9,020 nt of DNA, from positions 1 to 9,020 of the forward strand of contig CAIWGR010000066.1 in assembly GCA_903912275.1 (NCBI GenBank), read 5' to 3'. This stretch comes from an uncultured delta proteobacterium (GTDB taxonomy: Bacteria; Myxococcota_A; Bradymonadia; REDH01). This document shows positions 1 through 7,349 of this stretch, piece after piece. Below the pieces are notes generated by a model. The model saw nothing but the letters and a program-made list of their open reading frames with translations, had not been told where the DNA came from and made no database searches. Numbering within the stretch: position 1 is the stretch's first letter; each line of letters opens with the position of its first letter. Both the position numbers and the translations under genes were made by a program.

Positions 1-48
1 GACCATGCCCGCAAGAAGTTTGTTCTCGTCGCGCAGGCCGAGGGCTAA
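1..48 (+). CDS. C-terminal end of an unidentified gene (partial)
   Basis: Frame 1 is open from the window edge to a TAA at 46-48 and encodes a short tail ending in KKFVLVAQAEG. The fragment is too short to name a family. It would converge on the isochorismatase-like gene, whose stop codon is only 24 bases further on. A small inverted repeat lies in that junction. Fifteen open codons prove little by themselves, so this is a tentative call supported mainly by gene spacing. Confidence 0.4.
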   Translation, partial: DHARKKFVLVAQAEG

Positions 49-66
49 CCAGCGGCGGCACGGCGG

Positions 67-90
67 CAGGCGCTACTTGATAAGCGCCTG
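67..90. terminator. Inverted repeat at a convergent gene junction, possible weak terminator
   Basis: CAGGCGCT (67-74) is repeated as its exact reverse complement at 83-90 around an 8-base loop. The 8-bp stem covers the stop codon of the minus-strand isochorismatase-like gene and lies just past the end of the plus-strand gene fragment. No T run follows on either strand, so it does not meet the usual intrinsic-terminator pattern. It could still act as a 3' end stabiliser. Confidence 0.3.
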
Positions 91-639
91 AAGCCGCTTG
101 AACCGCTCCGTTCCCGCCCGCTGCAGCGCATAGAAGACCACCGACTCCGCGTTGGTCACCACCGCACCCGCGCGGGCCATGAGCGCAAGACCGTTGTCGC
201 GCGCGTCGGCCTGACGGCTGCTCACCGCGTCGAGCGGAACGAATATCTGATGACCCCGCGCCTGCAGGTCGGTGACCGTCTGAAGCACACAGATATGGGC
301 CTCCATGCCGACCACGATGATGTGGTTCGGGAGCATCGGCATGACCTCCGCAGCAAAGGAAGCGTTGCGGAAGCAGGAGAACTCCACCTTCTCCACCCTG
401 CGGGCGCCGCAGGCCTCGAGCGGGACACGCAGGCTCTCCACCGTGGGCCCGAGCCCCTTGGAATACTGCTCGGAGTAGACGACTGGCCAGCCGAACTCGG
501 CGGCCGTCGCGATCAGGAGTGCCGTCTGTCGTACCATGCGCTGCGCGCTCTCCGGCTCCATCGCCCCGATCAGTCGCTCCTGGATGTCGATGACCAGCAG
601 CGCCGTGGAGGTTGGATTGGGATAGACTGCGTCGCTCAT
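73..639 (-). CDS. Isochorismatase-family cysteine hydrolase
   Basis: A 188-residue cytoplasmic protein of the isochorismatase-like (cysteine hydrolase) fold. The expected triad is visible: Asp18 in LLVIDIQERL, Lys84 in RVEKVEFSCF and Cys117 in GMEAHICVLQT. The EAHICVLQT segment followed by LDAVSSR resembles the ISOC1/ISOC2 (YcaC-related) subgroup more than true isochorismatases, so the substrate is unknown. The reading frame stays open back to an ATG at 690, but the start at 639 is preferred: it has GAGGTG four bases upstream, and homology begins soon after it. It is transcribed divergently from the acyl-CoA dehydrogenase gene, with about 200 bases between them. Family assignment is secure; the physiological role is not. 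Confidence 0.9.
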   Translation of the reverse strand: MSDAVYPNPTSTALLVIDIQERLIGAMEPESAQRMVRQTALLIATAAEFGWPVVYSEQYSKGLGPTVESLRVPLEACGARRVEKVEFSCFRNASFAAEVMPMLPNHIIVVGMEAHICVLQTVTDLQARGHQIFVPLDAVSSRQADARDNGLALMARAGAVVTNAESVVFYALQRAGTERFKRLQALIK

Positions 640-671
640 CGTGCACCTCATCCGTGGGCAGGCTGGGCGGC

Positions 672-700
672 GAGGTATGGAGGTAGGCATGCGCCGTCAA
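672..700 (-). promoter_or_regulatory. Possible promoter of the isochorismatase-like gene
   Basis: On the minus strand, TTGACG (695-700) matches five of six bases of the sigma-70 -35 consensus. At exactly 17 bases it is followed by TACCTC (672-677), which matches the -10 consensus poorly (two of six). Transcription from here would give a leader of roughly 25-30 bases before the ATG at 639. The rest of the 640-837 divergent intergenic region holds the dehydrogenase ribosome-binding site and no other structure I can support. Confidence 0.27.
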
Positions 701-826
701 GGAAGTGGCGCGGCGCTCGATCGCAGGAACGATGCGAAATGTGACGCTCACTGCACGAGGGGCTTTTGCCTTTCGCCCGAGTGACTAGGCTGCGCGCGAC
801 TGCGATGCCAGCAGCCGCACCAGACC

Positions 827-830
827 GGAG
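827..830 (+). promoter_or_regulatory. Ribosome-binding site deciding a TTG start
   Basis: GGAG lies seven bases before the TTG at 838. Upstream in-frame ATG codons at 766 and 805 have no comparable site, and the residues they would add do not resemble the family's N terminus. Confidence 0.55.
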
Positions 831-837
831 AACCGCC

Positions 838-1998
<1,161 letters not shown>

Positions 1999-2049
1999 CC
2001 GCTCAGAGCATCGCGGCCGCGCAGTTCGCCACCGGCGCCAGCCACGAAA

Positions 2050-2082
2050 AAGCCACCAGCCCGTTCTCCGGTCTGGTGGCTT
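2050..2082. terminator. Bidirectional intrinsic terminator between the dehydrogenase gene and tRNA-Arg
   Basis: AAGCCACCAG (2050-2059) pairs perfectly with CTGGTGGCTT (2073-2082) around a 13-base loop. On the minus strand the stem runs into TTTTTCG, a good intrinsic terminator just downstream of the tRNA. On the plus strand it is followed by TTCTTTG, a weaker tail, about 50 bases after the dehydrogenase stop. It probably serves both convergent genes and is best for the tRNA. Confidence 0.8.
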
Positions 2083-2091
2083 CTTTGTAAG

Positions 2092-2165
<74 letters not shown>

Positions 2166-2194
2166 ATGCGCCGAACTTGCGGCGAAGGGGGCGT

Positions 2195-2223
2195 AGGCTA
2201 GCACCGACCTCCGACTTCTTCAA
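2195..2223 (-). promoter_or_regulatory. Candidate promoter of the tRNA-Arg gene
   Basis: Minus strand: TTGAAG (2218-2223), a 17-base spacer, then TAGCCT (2195-2200) preceded by TG one base upstream, as in an extended -10. The bases after the -10 are very GC-rich (ACGCCCCC), as is usual for stringently controlled stable-RNA promoters. The implied leader before the mature tRNA is about 25 bases. The elements match the consensus only partly (four and three of six). Confidence 0.42.
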
Positions 2224-2236
2224 CATGCCGGAGACC

Positions 2237-2890
2237 ATGACCTCCATTTCTGCCGTCGCATTTGACCTCGACGGAACGCTCATCGATTCCGAGGCTGGCC
2301 TCACCGCCTCGATGAACGCAGCGCGCCGAGACCTCGGCCTGCCGGAACAGTCGCGGGAGCGGCTCGCGCGCGGCATCGGCTGGGGCATCCGTCACTTCGT
2401 CGAGAGCTCCTTCCCGGAGCTGAGCGGCGCTCAGGTCGACAGCGCACTCGCCTGCTACCGCAAGCACTACGAAGCCTCCGTTCGTGAGGGCTCGCCGGAG
2501 ATGGAGGGCGCCACCGCGACACTCCGCACCCTGCGCAAACAGGGGCTCCCCCTCATGCTGTCGACGAACAAGATGGAGCGCTTTGCCCACATCATCCTCG
2601 AGCAGAAGGGCTGGCACGACCTCTTCGATCGCGTCGTCGGCGGCGACACCTTCGTCGAGGCCAAGCCACACCCCTGCATGCTCACCTGCTTTGCACACAA
2701 CCTGCCCGACCAAAATTTGGCAGGGCTGCTCTTTGTGGGCGACAGTGAGGTGGACCGAGCCACCGCACGCGCCGCCGGCACGCAGTTCGCGCTGCTCGCA
2801 CAGGATGGCCGCGACGCGCTCGCCACCTCGCCATTCTCCATCTCCCGCCTCGACCTCCTTGTCGACCTCACGCGACGGAACGCCCCATGA
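2237..2890 (+). CDS. HAD-superfamily phosphatase, phosphoglycolate-phosphatase-like
   Basis: A 217-residue HAD subfamily IA hydrolase, expected to be a Mg-dependent cytoplasmic phosphatase. Motif I is FDLDGTL with nucleophile Asp10 and acid Asp12. Motif II is the Ser/Thr in LMLSTNK. Motif III is Lys143 in VEAKPHP, and motif IV is GDSEVD with Asp169 and Asp173. An alpha-helical cap lies between motifs I and II. Length and motifs fit the Gph group, but HAD substrates cannot be read from sequence, so no symbol is given. The start is uncertain: ATG 2237 has GGAG only three bases upstream, while ATG 2225, four codons earlier, has no visible site. Its stop overlaps the mpl start as ATGA, so the two are probably translationally coupled. 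It could equally be a nucleotide or sugar-phosphate phosphatase serving wall-precursor metabolism. Confidence 0.9.
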   Translation: MTSISAVAFDLDGTLIDSEAGLTASMNAARRDLGLPEQSRERLARGIGWGIRHFVESSFPELSGAQVDSALACYRKHYEASVREGSPEMEGATATLRTLRKQGLPLMLSTNKMERFAHIILEQKGWHDLFDRVVGGDTFVEAKPHPCMLTCFAHNLPDQNLAGLLFVGDSEVDRATARAAGTQFALLAQDGRDALATSPFSISRLDLLVDLTRRNAP

Positions 2891-4359
2891 CCGCCCCTGC
2901 ACGCCGCGAACTCCCCACGCTCCCGCCCCTCGACACCATCCGAAATGTCCACATCATCGGCATCTGCGGCACTGCGATGGGGACGCTCGCCGCCATGTTC
3001 GCGCAGCGCGGCTACCGTGTCTCCGGCTCCGACGCGATGGCCTACCCGCCCATGAGCACCTGGCTCGAGGCCCGCGGCCTGACGATCATGTCGGGCTACG
3101 ACGCCAGCCACATCGCCCCCGACACCCACCTCGTCGTCGTCGGAAATGTCTCGCGCCGCGACAACGCCGAGGCCGTCGCAACCGTCGAGCGCGGCCTCCC
3201 CTTCCTCAGCATGCCTGAGGCGCTCCGACTCTTCTTCTTCCCCGAGCGCCAGCTCCTCACCGTGACCGGTACCCACGGCAAGACCACCACCTCGAGCATC
3301 CTCTCCTGGCTGCTCCACGAGGCCGGTCTCGACCCCTCCTTCTTCATCGGCGGTGTCACGCGGAACTTCGATTCCAACTTCCGCCTTGGCGAAGGGCTGC
3401 CCTTCGTCGTCGAGGGCGACGAGTACGACACCGCCTACTTCGATAAGGTGCCCAAGTTCTGGCACTACCCCTCCTTCGCTGCCGCCATCAACAATGTGGA
3501 GTTCGACCACGCCGACATCTACCCGAACATCGAATCCATCGAAGAGGTCTTCAGCAAGTTCGCCGCGCAGGTCGACCCCGCCGGCGTCGTCTGGGTGAAC
3601 GGCGAGGACGAGCGGGCCAAGCGTTGCGCCGCCCATGCATCTGCGCGCATCGAGACCTTTGGTTTTGGCGCAGACAACACGCTCCACGCGGAGATGACCG
3701 GATCGGACGAGCGCGGCACCTACATCAGGATGACCCACCGCGACCTTGGCACCGTCGACGGGCGCATCGCCACGATGGGTCTCCACAATGTGCGCAACTT
3801 CCTCGGCGCGACGGGACTGGCGCTGTCGGCCGGCCTCACGCTGCAGCAGTGCATCGACGCCGCGGGAACCTACGAGGGGGTGAAGAAGCGGCAGGAGATC
3901 AAGGGCGTGGTCAACAACATCGTCGTCATCGATGACTTTGCCCACCACCCGACCGCCGTCCGCGAGACCCTCGCCGCGATCCGGATGCGCTTCCCCACAC
4001 GCCGCATCTGGGCCGCCTTCGAGGCCAAGAGCAACACCTCGCGCCGCGCCGTGTTTCAGGACGAATATCCTGCAGCATTCGCCTCGGCCGATGTCGTGAT
4101 CCTCAGCGAGCCTTGGCGCAAAGACAGCCTCACAGACGATGAGAAGATCTCCATCCCGAAGCTGGCCGAGACGATCCGCGAGGGAGGAAAGGAGACCCAC
4201 CTCATCGCCGATCCGGCCGACATCGCCAGCTATGTCGCCGCCCACGCGCAGCCCGGGGACCTCTTCGCTGGACTCTCCGGCTCGGCCTTCGGCGGCGTGC
4301 ATACCAGCCTGCTGCAGAAGCTCTCCGAACGGTTTTTTGCGCCCATCACACAACTCTGA
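2887..4359 (+). CDS. mpl: UDP-MurNAc:L-Ala-gamma-D-Glu-meso-DAP ligase
   Basis: A 490-residue Mur-ligase-family enzyme of murein recycling. It attaches salvaged L-Ala-gamma-D-Glu-meso-DAP to UDP-MurNAc using ATP. The N-terminal domain opens with HIIGICGTAMGTLA. The P-loop is VTGTHGKTTT, with Lys132 binding ATP phosphate. IGGVTRNFDSNFRLG and VVEGDEYDTAYFDKVPKFWHY are diagnostic of Mpl rather than MurC. The C-terminal domain has VIDDFAHHPTAVRETL. It is somewhat longer than the E. coli protein (about 457). One oddity is FEAKSNTSRR (378-387), where Mpl proteins I know read EPRSNT: Pro-Arg has become Ala-Lys. The start overlaps the HAD stop (ATGA), with a modest GGAA six bases upstream. Its presence implies a Gram-negative wall containing meso-DAP. 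Confidence 0.96.
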   Translation: MTAPARRELPTLPPLDTIRNVHIIGICGTAMGTLAAMFAQRGYRVSGSDAMAYPPMSTWLEARGLTIMSGYDASHIAPDTHLVVVGNVSRRDNAEAVATVERGLPFLSMPEALRLFFFPERQLLTVTGTHGKTTTSSILSWLLHEAGLDPSFFIGGVTRNFDSNFRLGEGLPFVVEGDEYDTAYFDKVPKFWHYPSFAAAINNVEFDHADIYPNIESIEEVFSKFAAQVDPAGVVWVNGEDERAKRCAAHASARIETFGFGADNTLHAEMTGSDERGTYIRMTHRDLGTVDGRIATMGLHNVRNFLGATGLALSAGLTLQQCIDAAGTYEGVKKRQEIKGVVNNIVVIDDFAHHPTAVRETLAAIRMRFPTRRIWAAFEAKSNTSRRAVFQDEYPAAFASADVVILSEPWRKDSLTDDEKISIPKLAETIREGGKETHLIADPADIASYVAAHAQPGDLFAGLSGSAFGGVHTSLLQKLSERFFAPITQL

Positions 4360-4419
4360 CGCAACAAATCGCCGCGACTGACGAGAAGGGATTCACCACC
4401 CCCTCTCTCCGAGGTCTCC

Positions 4420-4788
4420 ATGAAGCGATTTGTCCTCCTCTTGACCCTCTGCGGCTGCCTGCCGCCACGCGCGGTTTCCGCGCGGCTGCTCCCCGCCGCC
4501 CTGTCGCTGCAGGCGCGGGGCGAGCTCGCTGCGGAACAGGCCGACACGGTCGGGATACCCACAGCGCGATCTAGCTGGCAACACGATGCGGCCTGGAGCG
4601 CGCTGCTGGTTGCGGTCTGGCGCGACAGACCGTCCGACACTCCCTTCGCCTTGTTGGTTCCGCCTGTCGCCCTTCTGGTTCCGCCTGTCGCGCAAGGGTG
4701 GACGCTCGATCCAAACGGCAGCGCAGACCCGGCTGGTTCGGGACTCTCGTGGACGATGCAGGGCATCTACCCCGGAGGGCAGCCATGA
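4420..4788 (+). CDS. Small exported protein of unknown function
   Basis: A 122-residue protein I do not recognise. It starts with a signal peptide (MKRFVLLLTLCGCL, cleavage perhaps after AVSA near residue 22). Cys11/Cys13 sit where a lipobox cysteine could be, but LTLC/LCGC is not canonical, so a lipoprotein is only possible. The mature part has a short amphipathic helical stretch, a tandem duplication LLVPPVA (78-91), and a Gly/Pro/Ser-rich end. GAGG lies five bases before the ATG. The stop overlaps the next gene's start as ATGA, and the third codon positions are GC-rich; these three points support real coding. It lies 60 bases after mpl and is tightly coupled to another exported protein, so the two products probably act together in the envelope. 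Confidence 0.7.
   Translation: MKRFVLLLTLCGCLPPRAVSARLLPAALSLQARGELAAEQADTVGIPTARSSWQHDAAWSALLVAVWRDRPSDTPFALLVPPVALLVPPVAQGWTLDPNGSADPAGSGLSWTMQGIYPGGQP
4651..4692 (+). repeat. 21-bp in-frame tandem duplication
   Basis: Two adjacent 21-bp units (4651-4671, 4672-4692) each encode LLVPPVA and match at 17 of 21 positions. The core TGGTTCCGCCTGTCGC is identical in both (4655-4670 and 4676-4691). The copies differ at synonymous positions only, so the duplication is not brand new and the peptide has been conserved. Confidence 0.85.
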
Positions 4789-5465
4789 GCCGGCTACACC
4801 ACAGCGTCGCCTCTGCGCTGGCCGTAGCACTCACGAGCCTGCTCCTGCCGGGGCTCGGCAACGCTGCGTCGCCCGAGCCGAGCCCGCTCGTTTGGGAGCC
4901 GACGGTCGCAGAACTGGTGGGCCTGGTCGAACAAGGAACACCGAGCGGCAACGCGGGCGCACCAGCAGCCGGCGCACGCTGGAGCCCCTCCGATGTCTCG
5001 CTCACCTACTCCTTCCGCGCCGACGGCGATGCCGACTCAGCGCGGAGCCGTACCGACGCCTTCGACGAGGTGTTGGCCCCGGAGGGCGTGGACCTGCGCT
5101 GGAGTGAGGGCCAGAGCGCCACCCAGGTGCACTATCTAACACTCAAACTGGATTGGGATCTCGACGGCCGCGCCGAGAACGACGTCAAGCAGCAGACCGA
5201 GGCCGCAGCCGCTGGAGCCAAGCGTCGCGACGGGATTCGGGAGCAGGCGCGGCGGGCCATCAGCCTCTTCGTAGAACGGCGCTCGCTGCAGGGGGAGCTG
5301 ATGGCAAAACAGCTCGCTGCCGACCAGGTATGGGAGAAGGTTGCACGCATCGCCGCCATCAACGCAGAGCTCGACCTGCTCTCCTCCGGAGGCTGGAGCC
5401 GTCTCCTGCGACAGCTCGCGCCAGCAACTTCGCCGGCATGGCTCTCAGGGCTCGACGCTGATTGA
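4785..5465 (+). CDS. Periplasmic or outer-membrane-associated protein of unknown function
   Basis: A 226-residue exported protein I cannot assign to a family. The signal peptide ends near GNA-AS (about residue 27). A Pro/Ala/Gly-rich low-complexity stretch follows to about residue 65. Then come two segments with alternating polar and hydrophobic residues that look like amphipathic strands, DVSLTYSF (about 69-76) and VHYLTLKLDWDL (about 114-125), separated by an acidic loop. The last part, from about 130 to 215, is long, charged and helical, with possible coiled coil (REQARRAISLFVERRSLQGELMAK and on). Strand followed by long helix recalls a single TolC-type protomer half, but that is only an impression. 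The start at 4785 has GGAGGG five bases upstream and overlaps the previous stop (ATGA). An in-frame ATG at 4698 would add 29 charged residues before the signal peptide and is unlikely. Confidence 0.8.
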   Translation: MSRLHHSVASALAVALTSLLLPGLGNAASPEPSPLVWEPTVAELVGLVEQGTPSGNAGAPAAGARWSPSDVSLTYSFRADGDADSARSRTDAFDEVLAPEGVDLRWSEGQSATQVHYLTLKLDWDLDGRAENDVKQQTEAAAAGAKRRDGIREQARRAISLFVERRSLQGELMAKQLAADQVWEKVARIAAINAELDLLSSGGWSRLLRQLAPATSPAWLSGLDAD

Positions 5466-5528
5466 CACTCCGCAGGGGCAGGGGTACGCAGGGCCGTTGT
5501 CTCACCCCCCAGACGACGGTCGGCACCC

Positions 5529-5888
5529 ATGCAGCGCTCCACGAACTCTCAACCCACGGTCGCCAACACCATCGGCCGGTCGACAACCATCGTCGGCAGC
5601 ATCTCTGGAACGGGCGGTCTGACCATCCTCGGAGGTATCGAAGGCGGCGTGGAGGTCGACGGAACGGTGACGCTCGAGGCCGACGCCTCGCTCACGGGCG
5701 ACATCAAGACCGACCAGTTCATCGTGCGCGGCGACTACACCGGCAGCGCGCTGGTGGGGGACATCGCCCGTCTCGAGGCCCCCGGTTCGCTGAGCGGCGA
5801 GCTCACCGCCGATAACTTCGAAATGCAACCCGGCGCCACGCTCAGCGCCACCCTCACCATCACACCTTCCAACCGCTCGGCCTCCTAG
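5529..5888 (+). CDS. Bactofilin (first of three)
   Basis: A 119-residue bactofilin-domain protein. Bactofilins polymerise without nucleotide into membrane-associated filaments through a right-handed beta-helix, and scaffold wall enzymes or polar complexes. The pattern starts at NTIGRSTTIVGSISG and continues through GLTILGGIEGGVEVDG, ASLTGDIKTD and GSLSGELTAD, with a hydrophobic/Gly periodicity of about 17-18 residues. It has a short disordered N terminus, almost no C-terminal tail and no membrane segment. No Shine-Dalgarno sequence is visible before the ATG, and no alternative in-frame start lies nearby. Its translation may therefore depend on neighbours or be low. It follows the exported protein by 63 bases and precedes the second bactofilin by 17. 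Confidence 0.93.
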   Translation: MQRSTNSQPTVANTIGRSTTIVGSISGTGGLTILGGIEGGVEVDGTVTLEADASLTGDIKTDQFIVRGDYTGSALVGDIARLEAPGSLSGELTADNFEMQPGATLSATLTITPSNRSAS

Positions 5889-5905
5889 GCCTTCAAGGAC
5901 ACCCC

Positions 5906-6259
5906 ATGGCAATCACGACGCAAGCACGCACCGCATCGCCCCAACCCTCCGGAACCGTTATCGGAGCCGGTCTCACGGTCGACGGCGAAATTGGCGGCAA
6001 TGAGCCCCTCACCATTTACGGCGCCGTCAAAGGCAAGATCTCGCTCACCGATGTCGTCATCATCGAGAAGGGCAGCGTGGTCGAGGCCGATGTCGAAGCG
6101 AGCGAAATCAAGGTCTACGGCAGCGTGACGGGCAACCTCGTCGCCACCGACCGCATCGATGTCGCGACCAACGCTCGCGTCATCGGCGACCTCCGCGCGC
6201 CCCGCATTCAGATCGCCGAGGGTGCGACCTTCAAGGGTCACATCGAGATGGACGTCTAA
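5906..6259 (+). CDS. Bactofilin (second of three)
   Basis: A 117-residue bactofilin and the most canonical of the three. GTVIGAGLTVDGEIGG opens the domain. It is followed by PLTIYGAVKGKI, GSVVEADVEASEIKVYGSVTGNL and ARVIGDLRAPRIQIAEGATFKGHIEM, the typical beta-helical turns. The last of these matches the usual bactofilin ending (EGAxFxGxI.M). The first 14 residues are Thr/Pro/Ala-rich and probably disordered. AAGGA sits six bases before the ATG, a better site than that of the first bactofilin. It is clearly diverged from its two neighbours in sequence, so the trio is not a recent duplication and the copies may have separate or co-polymerising roles. Confidence 0.96.
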   Translation: MAITTQARTASPQPSGTVIGAGLTVDGEIGGNEPLTIYGAVKGKISLTDVVIIEKGSVVEADVEASEIKVYGSVTGNLVATDRIDVATNARVIGDLRAPRIQIAEGATFKGHIEMDV

Positions 6260-6286
6260 GACCAAGCGAACGGGACAGGTGCATTG

Positions 6287-6796
6287 ATGAGCAACGCGAC
6301 CCATAGAATCGGCACTTCCACCCGCATCACGGGCAGCGTCGTGGGCGCCGGCGACCAAACGGCGGCCGGCGCCATCGAAGGCAACATTCAACTCGACGGC
6401 TCGCTGCTGCTTGAGGCTACCTCACAGTTGGTCGGTGATGTCGCAGCGACGGCAATCCGGATCGGTGGCAAGGTCGTCGGCAACGTCCAGGTAGACGACA
6501 AGGCCCTGCTCGAGCGCTCCGCGGAGCTCGAGGGCGACCTCACCGCAAGCTCGCTCTCGATTGAGGCGGGTGCTTCCCTCCGCGGCCGCTTCGCAGCACA
6601 CAGCGACCCTGCCCAGCTTCCGCCGGCCCGCCCATCGCGTGGCACGGCGCCCGACCGCAGTGAGAGCCTGCCTGTCACCGAGCGGGTCAGCCGCGTCGCT
6701 TCGAAGAAGCCTGCAGCCGTCGGGGCGAGCGCCTCCACCGAGCAACTCGCGTTGCTCTCCCGCACCCCCGCGCGGGTCCGGTCCGACGAGCAGTAG
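6287..6796 (+). CDS. Bactofilin with basic disordered C-terminal tail (third of three)
   Basis: A 169-residue bactofilin. The beta-helical domain covers about residues 7-103 (HRIGTSTRITGSVVG, AGAIEGNIQLDG, SQLVGDVAATAIRIGGKVVGNV, AELEGDLTASSLSIEAGASLRGRF). A tail of about 65 residues, rich in Pro, Ser, Ala and Arg with little hydrophobic content, follows and is likely disordered. In other bactofilins such tails recruit partners, so this copy is the best candidate adaptor of the three. Start: ATG 6287 has AGGTG five bases upstream. A TTG one codon earlier is in frame but too close to that site. The stop is one base before the pyrE start. Confidence 0.93.
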   Translation: MSNATHRIGTSTRITGSVVGAGDQTAAGAIEGNIQLDGSLLLEATSQLVGDVAATAIRIGGKVVGNVQVDDKALLERSAELEGDLTASSLSIEAGASLRGRFAAHSDPAQLPPARPSRGTAPDRSESLPVTERVSRVASKKPAAVGASASTEQLALLSRTPARVRSDEQ

Positions 6797-6797
6797 T

Positions 6798-7349
6798 ATG
6801 TCTGACCGTGCACGGCTGCTCGAACTCATTCGTGAGCACTCGTTCCGGACAGGAGACTTCCTGCTGGCGAGCGGCAAGCGGAGCGACTTCTACATCGACC
6901 TCCGAAAGACCTCGCTCACCGCAGAAGGCGCGACCCTCATCGGTCGTCTTCTGTTGCTCGAACTCGACGCTGCAGGATGGGCACCCGCGGCAGTTGGAGG
7001 ACTTACGCTCGGCGCTGACCCGCTCACAACGGCGACGAGCATGGCTGCCTTCGCGGAAGCGCGTCCCCTTGCCGGCTTTCTCGTCCGGAAGGCGCCCAAG
7101 GACCATGGCACGGGCAAGCGCATCGAGCGGGCCGGAGACCTGCAGGATGGCGCGGCCGTTGTCGTGCTCGATGACACCGTTACAACAGGTGGCTCGACCC
7201 TAGATGCGGTCCGAGCAGCGCAGGCCGAAGGCTTTCAGGTGCTCGGCGCGCTCTGCGTCGTTGACCGGGGCGAAGGCGGCTCCGAGGCGCTCGCCAACGC
7301 CGGTATCCCGCTGCGTTCGCTGTTCTCACTCTCCGACCTGCGCGGCTGA
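6798..7349 (+). CDS. pyrE: Orotate phosphoribosyltransferase
   Basis: A 183-residue cytoplasmic enzyme that converts orotate and PRPP to OMP in de novo pyrimidine synthesis. The N terminus has SGKRSDFYIDLRKTSL (25-40). GGLTLGADPL is the usual OPRT loop, VRKAPKDHGTGKRIE supplies the catalytic-loop lysines, and VLDDTVTTGGS (123-133) is the PRPP-binding motif with Asp125/Asp126. The length fits the shorter bacterial PyrE type. Where many relatives read KxIEG, this one reads KRIERAGD. The ATG lies one base after the third bactofilin's TAG and lacks a clear ribosome-binding site, suggesting reinitiation coupled to that gene. Its last 115 bases overlap, tail to tail, the 3' end of the minus-strand O-antigen ligase-like gene. 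Confidence 0.95.
   Translation: MSDRARLLELIREHSFRTGDFLLASGKRSDFYIDLRKTSLTAEGATLIGRLLLLELDAAGWAPAAVGGLTLGADPLTTATSMAAFAEARPLAGFLVRKAPKDHGTGKRIERAGDLQDGAAVVVLDDTVTTGGSTLDAVRAAQAEGFQVLGALCVVDRGEGGSEALANAGIPLRSLFSLSDLRG

Noticed and set aside
766..837. Upstream ATG starts (766, 805) for the acyl-CoA dehydrogenase
   Set aside because: Neither has a ribosome-binding site, the added residues do not resemble the family, and the TTG at 838 has GGAG seven bases upstream.
2177..2204. TTGCGG, 16 bases, TAGCAC as a plus-strand promoter for the HAD-mpl unit
   Set aside because: Both hexamers match only three of six bases, and the region overlaps the tRNA leader and promoter; too weak to claim.
2198..2902. 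A 234-codon minus-strand open frame opposite the HAD gene
   Set aside because: The HAD gene carries all four catalytic motifs in the plus frame; the antisense product shows none and is a codon-bias shadow.
2467..4353. A 628-codon open frame on the minus strand, antisense to the HAD and mpl genes
   Set aside because: It lies opposite two genes with full family motifs. Its product is a Gly/Asp/Glu/Val/Arg-rich sequence without recognisable domains. Such long antisense frames are normal where third codon positions are GC-rich.
4698..4784. Longer N terminus for the second exported protein, starting at ATG 4698
   Set aside because: It would place 29 polar residues before a good signal peptide. 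The internal ATG at 4785 has GGAGGG at ideal distance and an ATGA overlap with the preceding gene.
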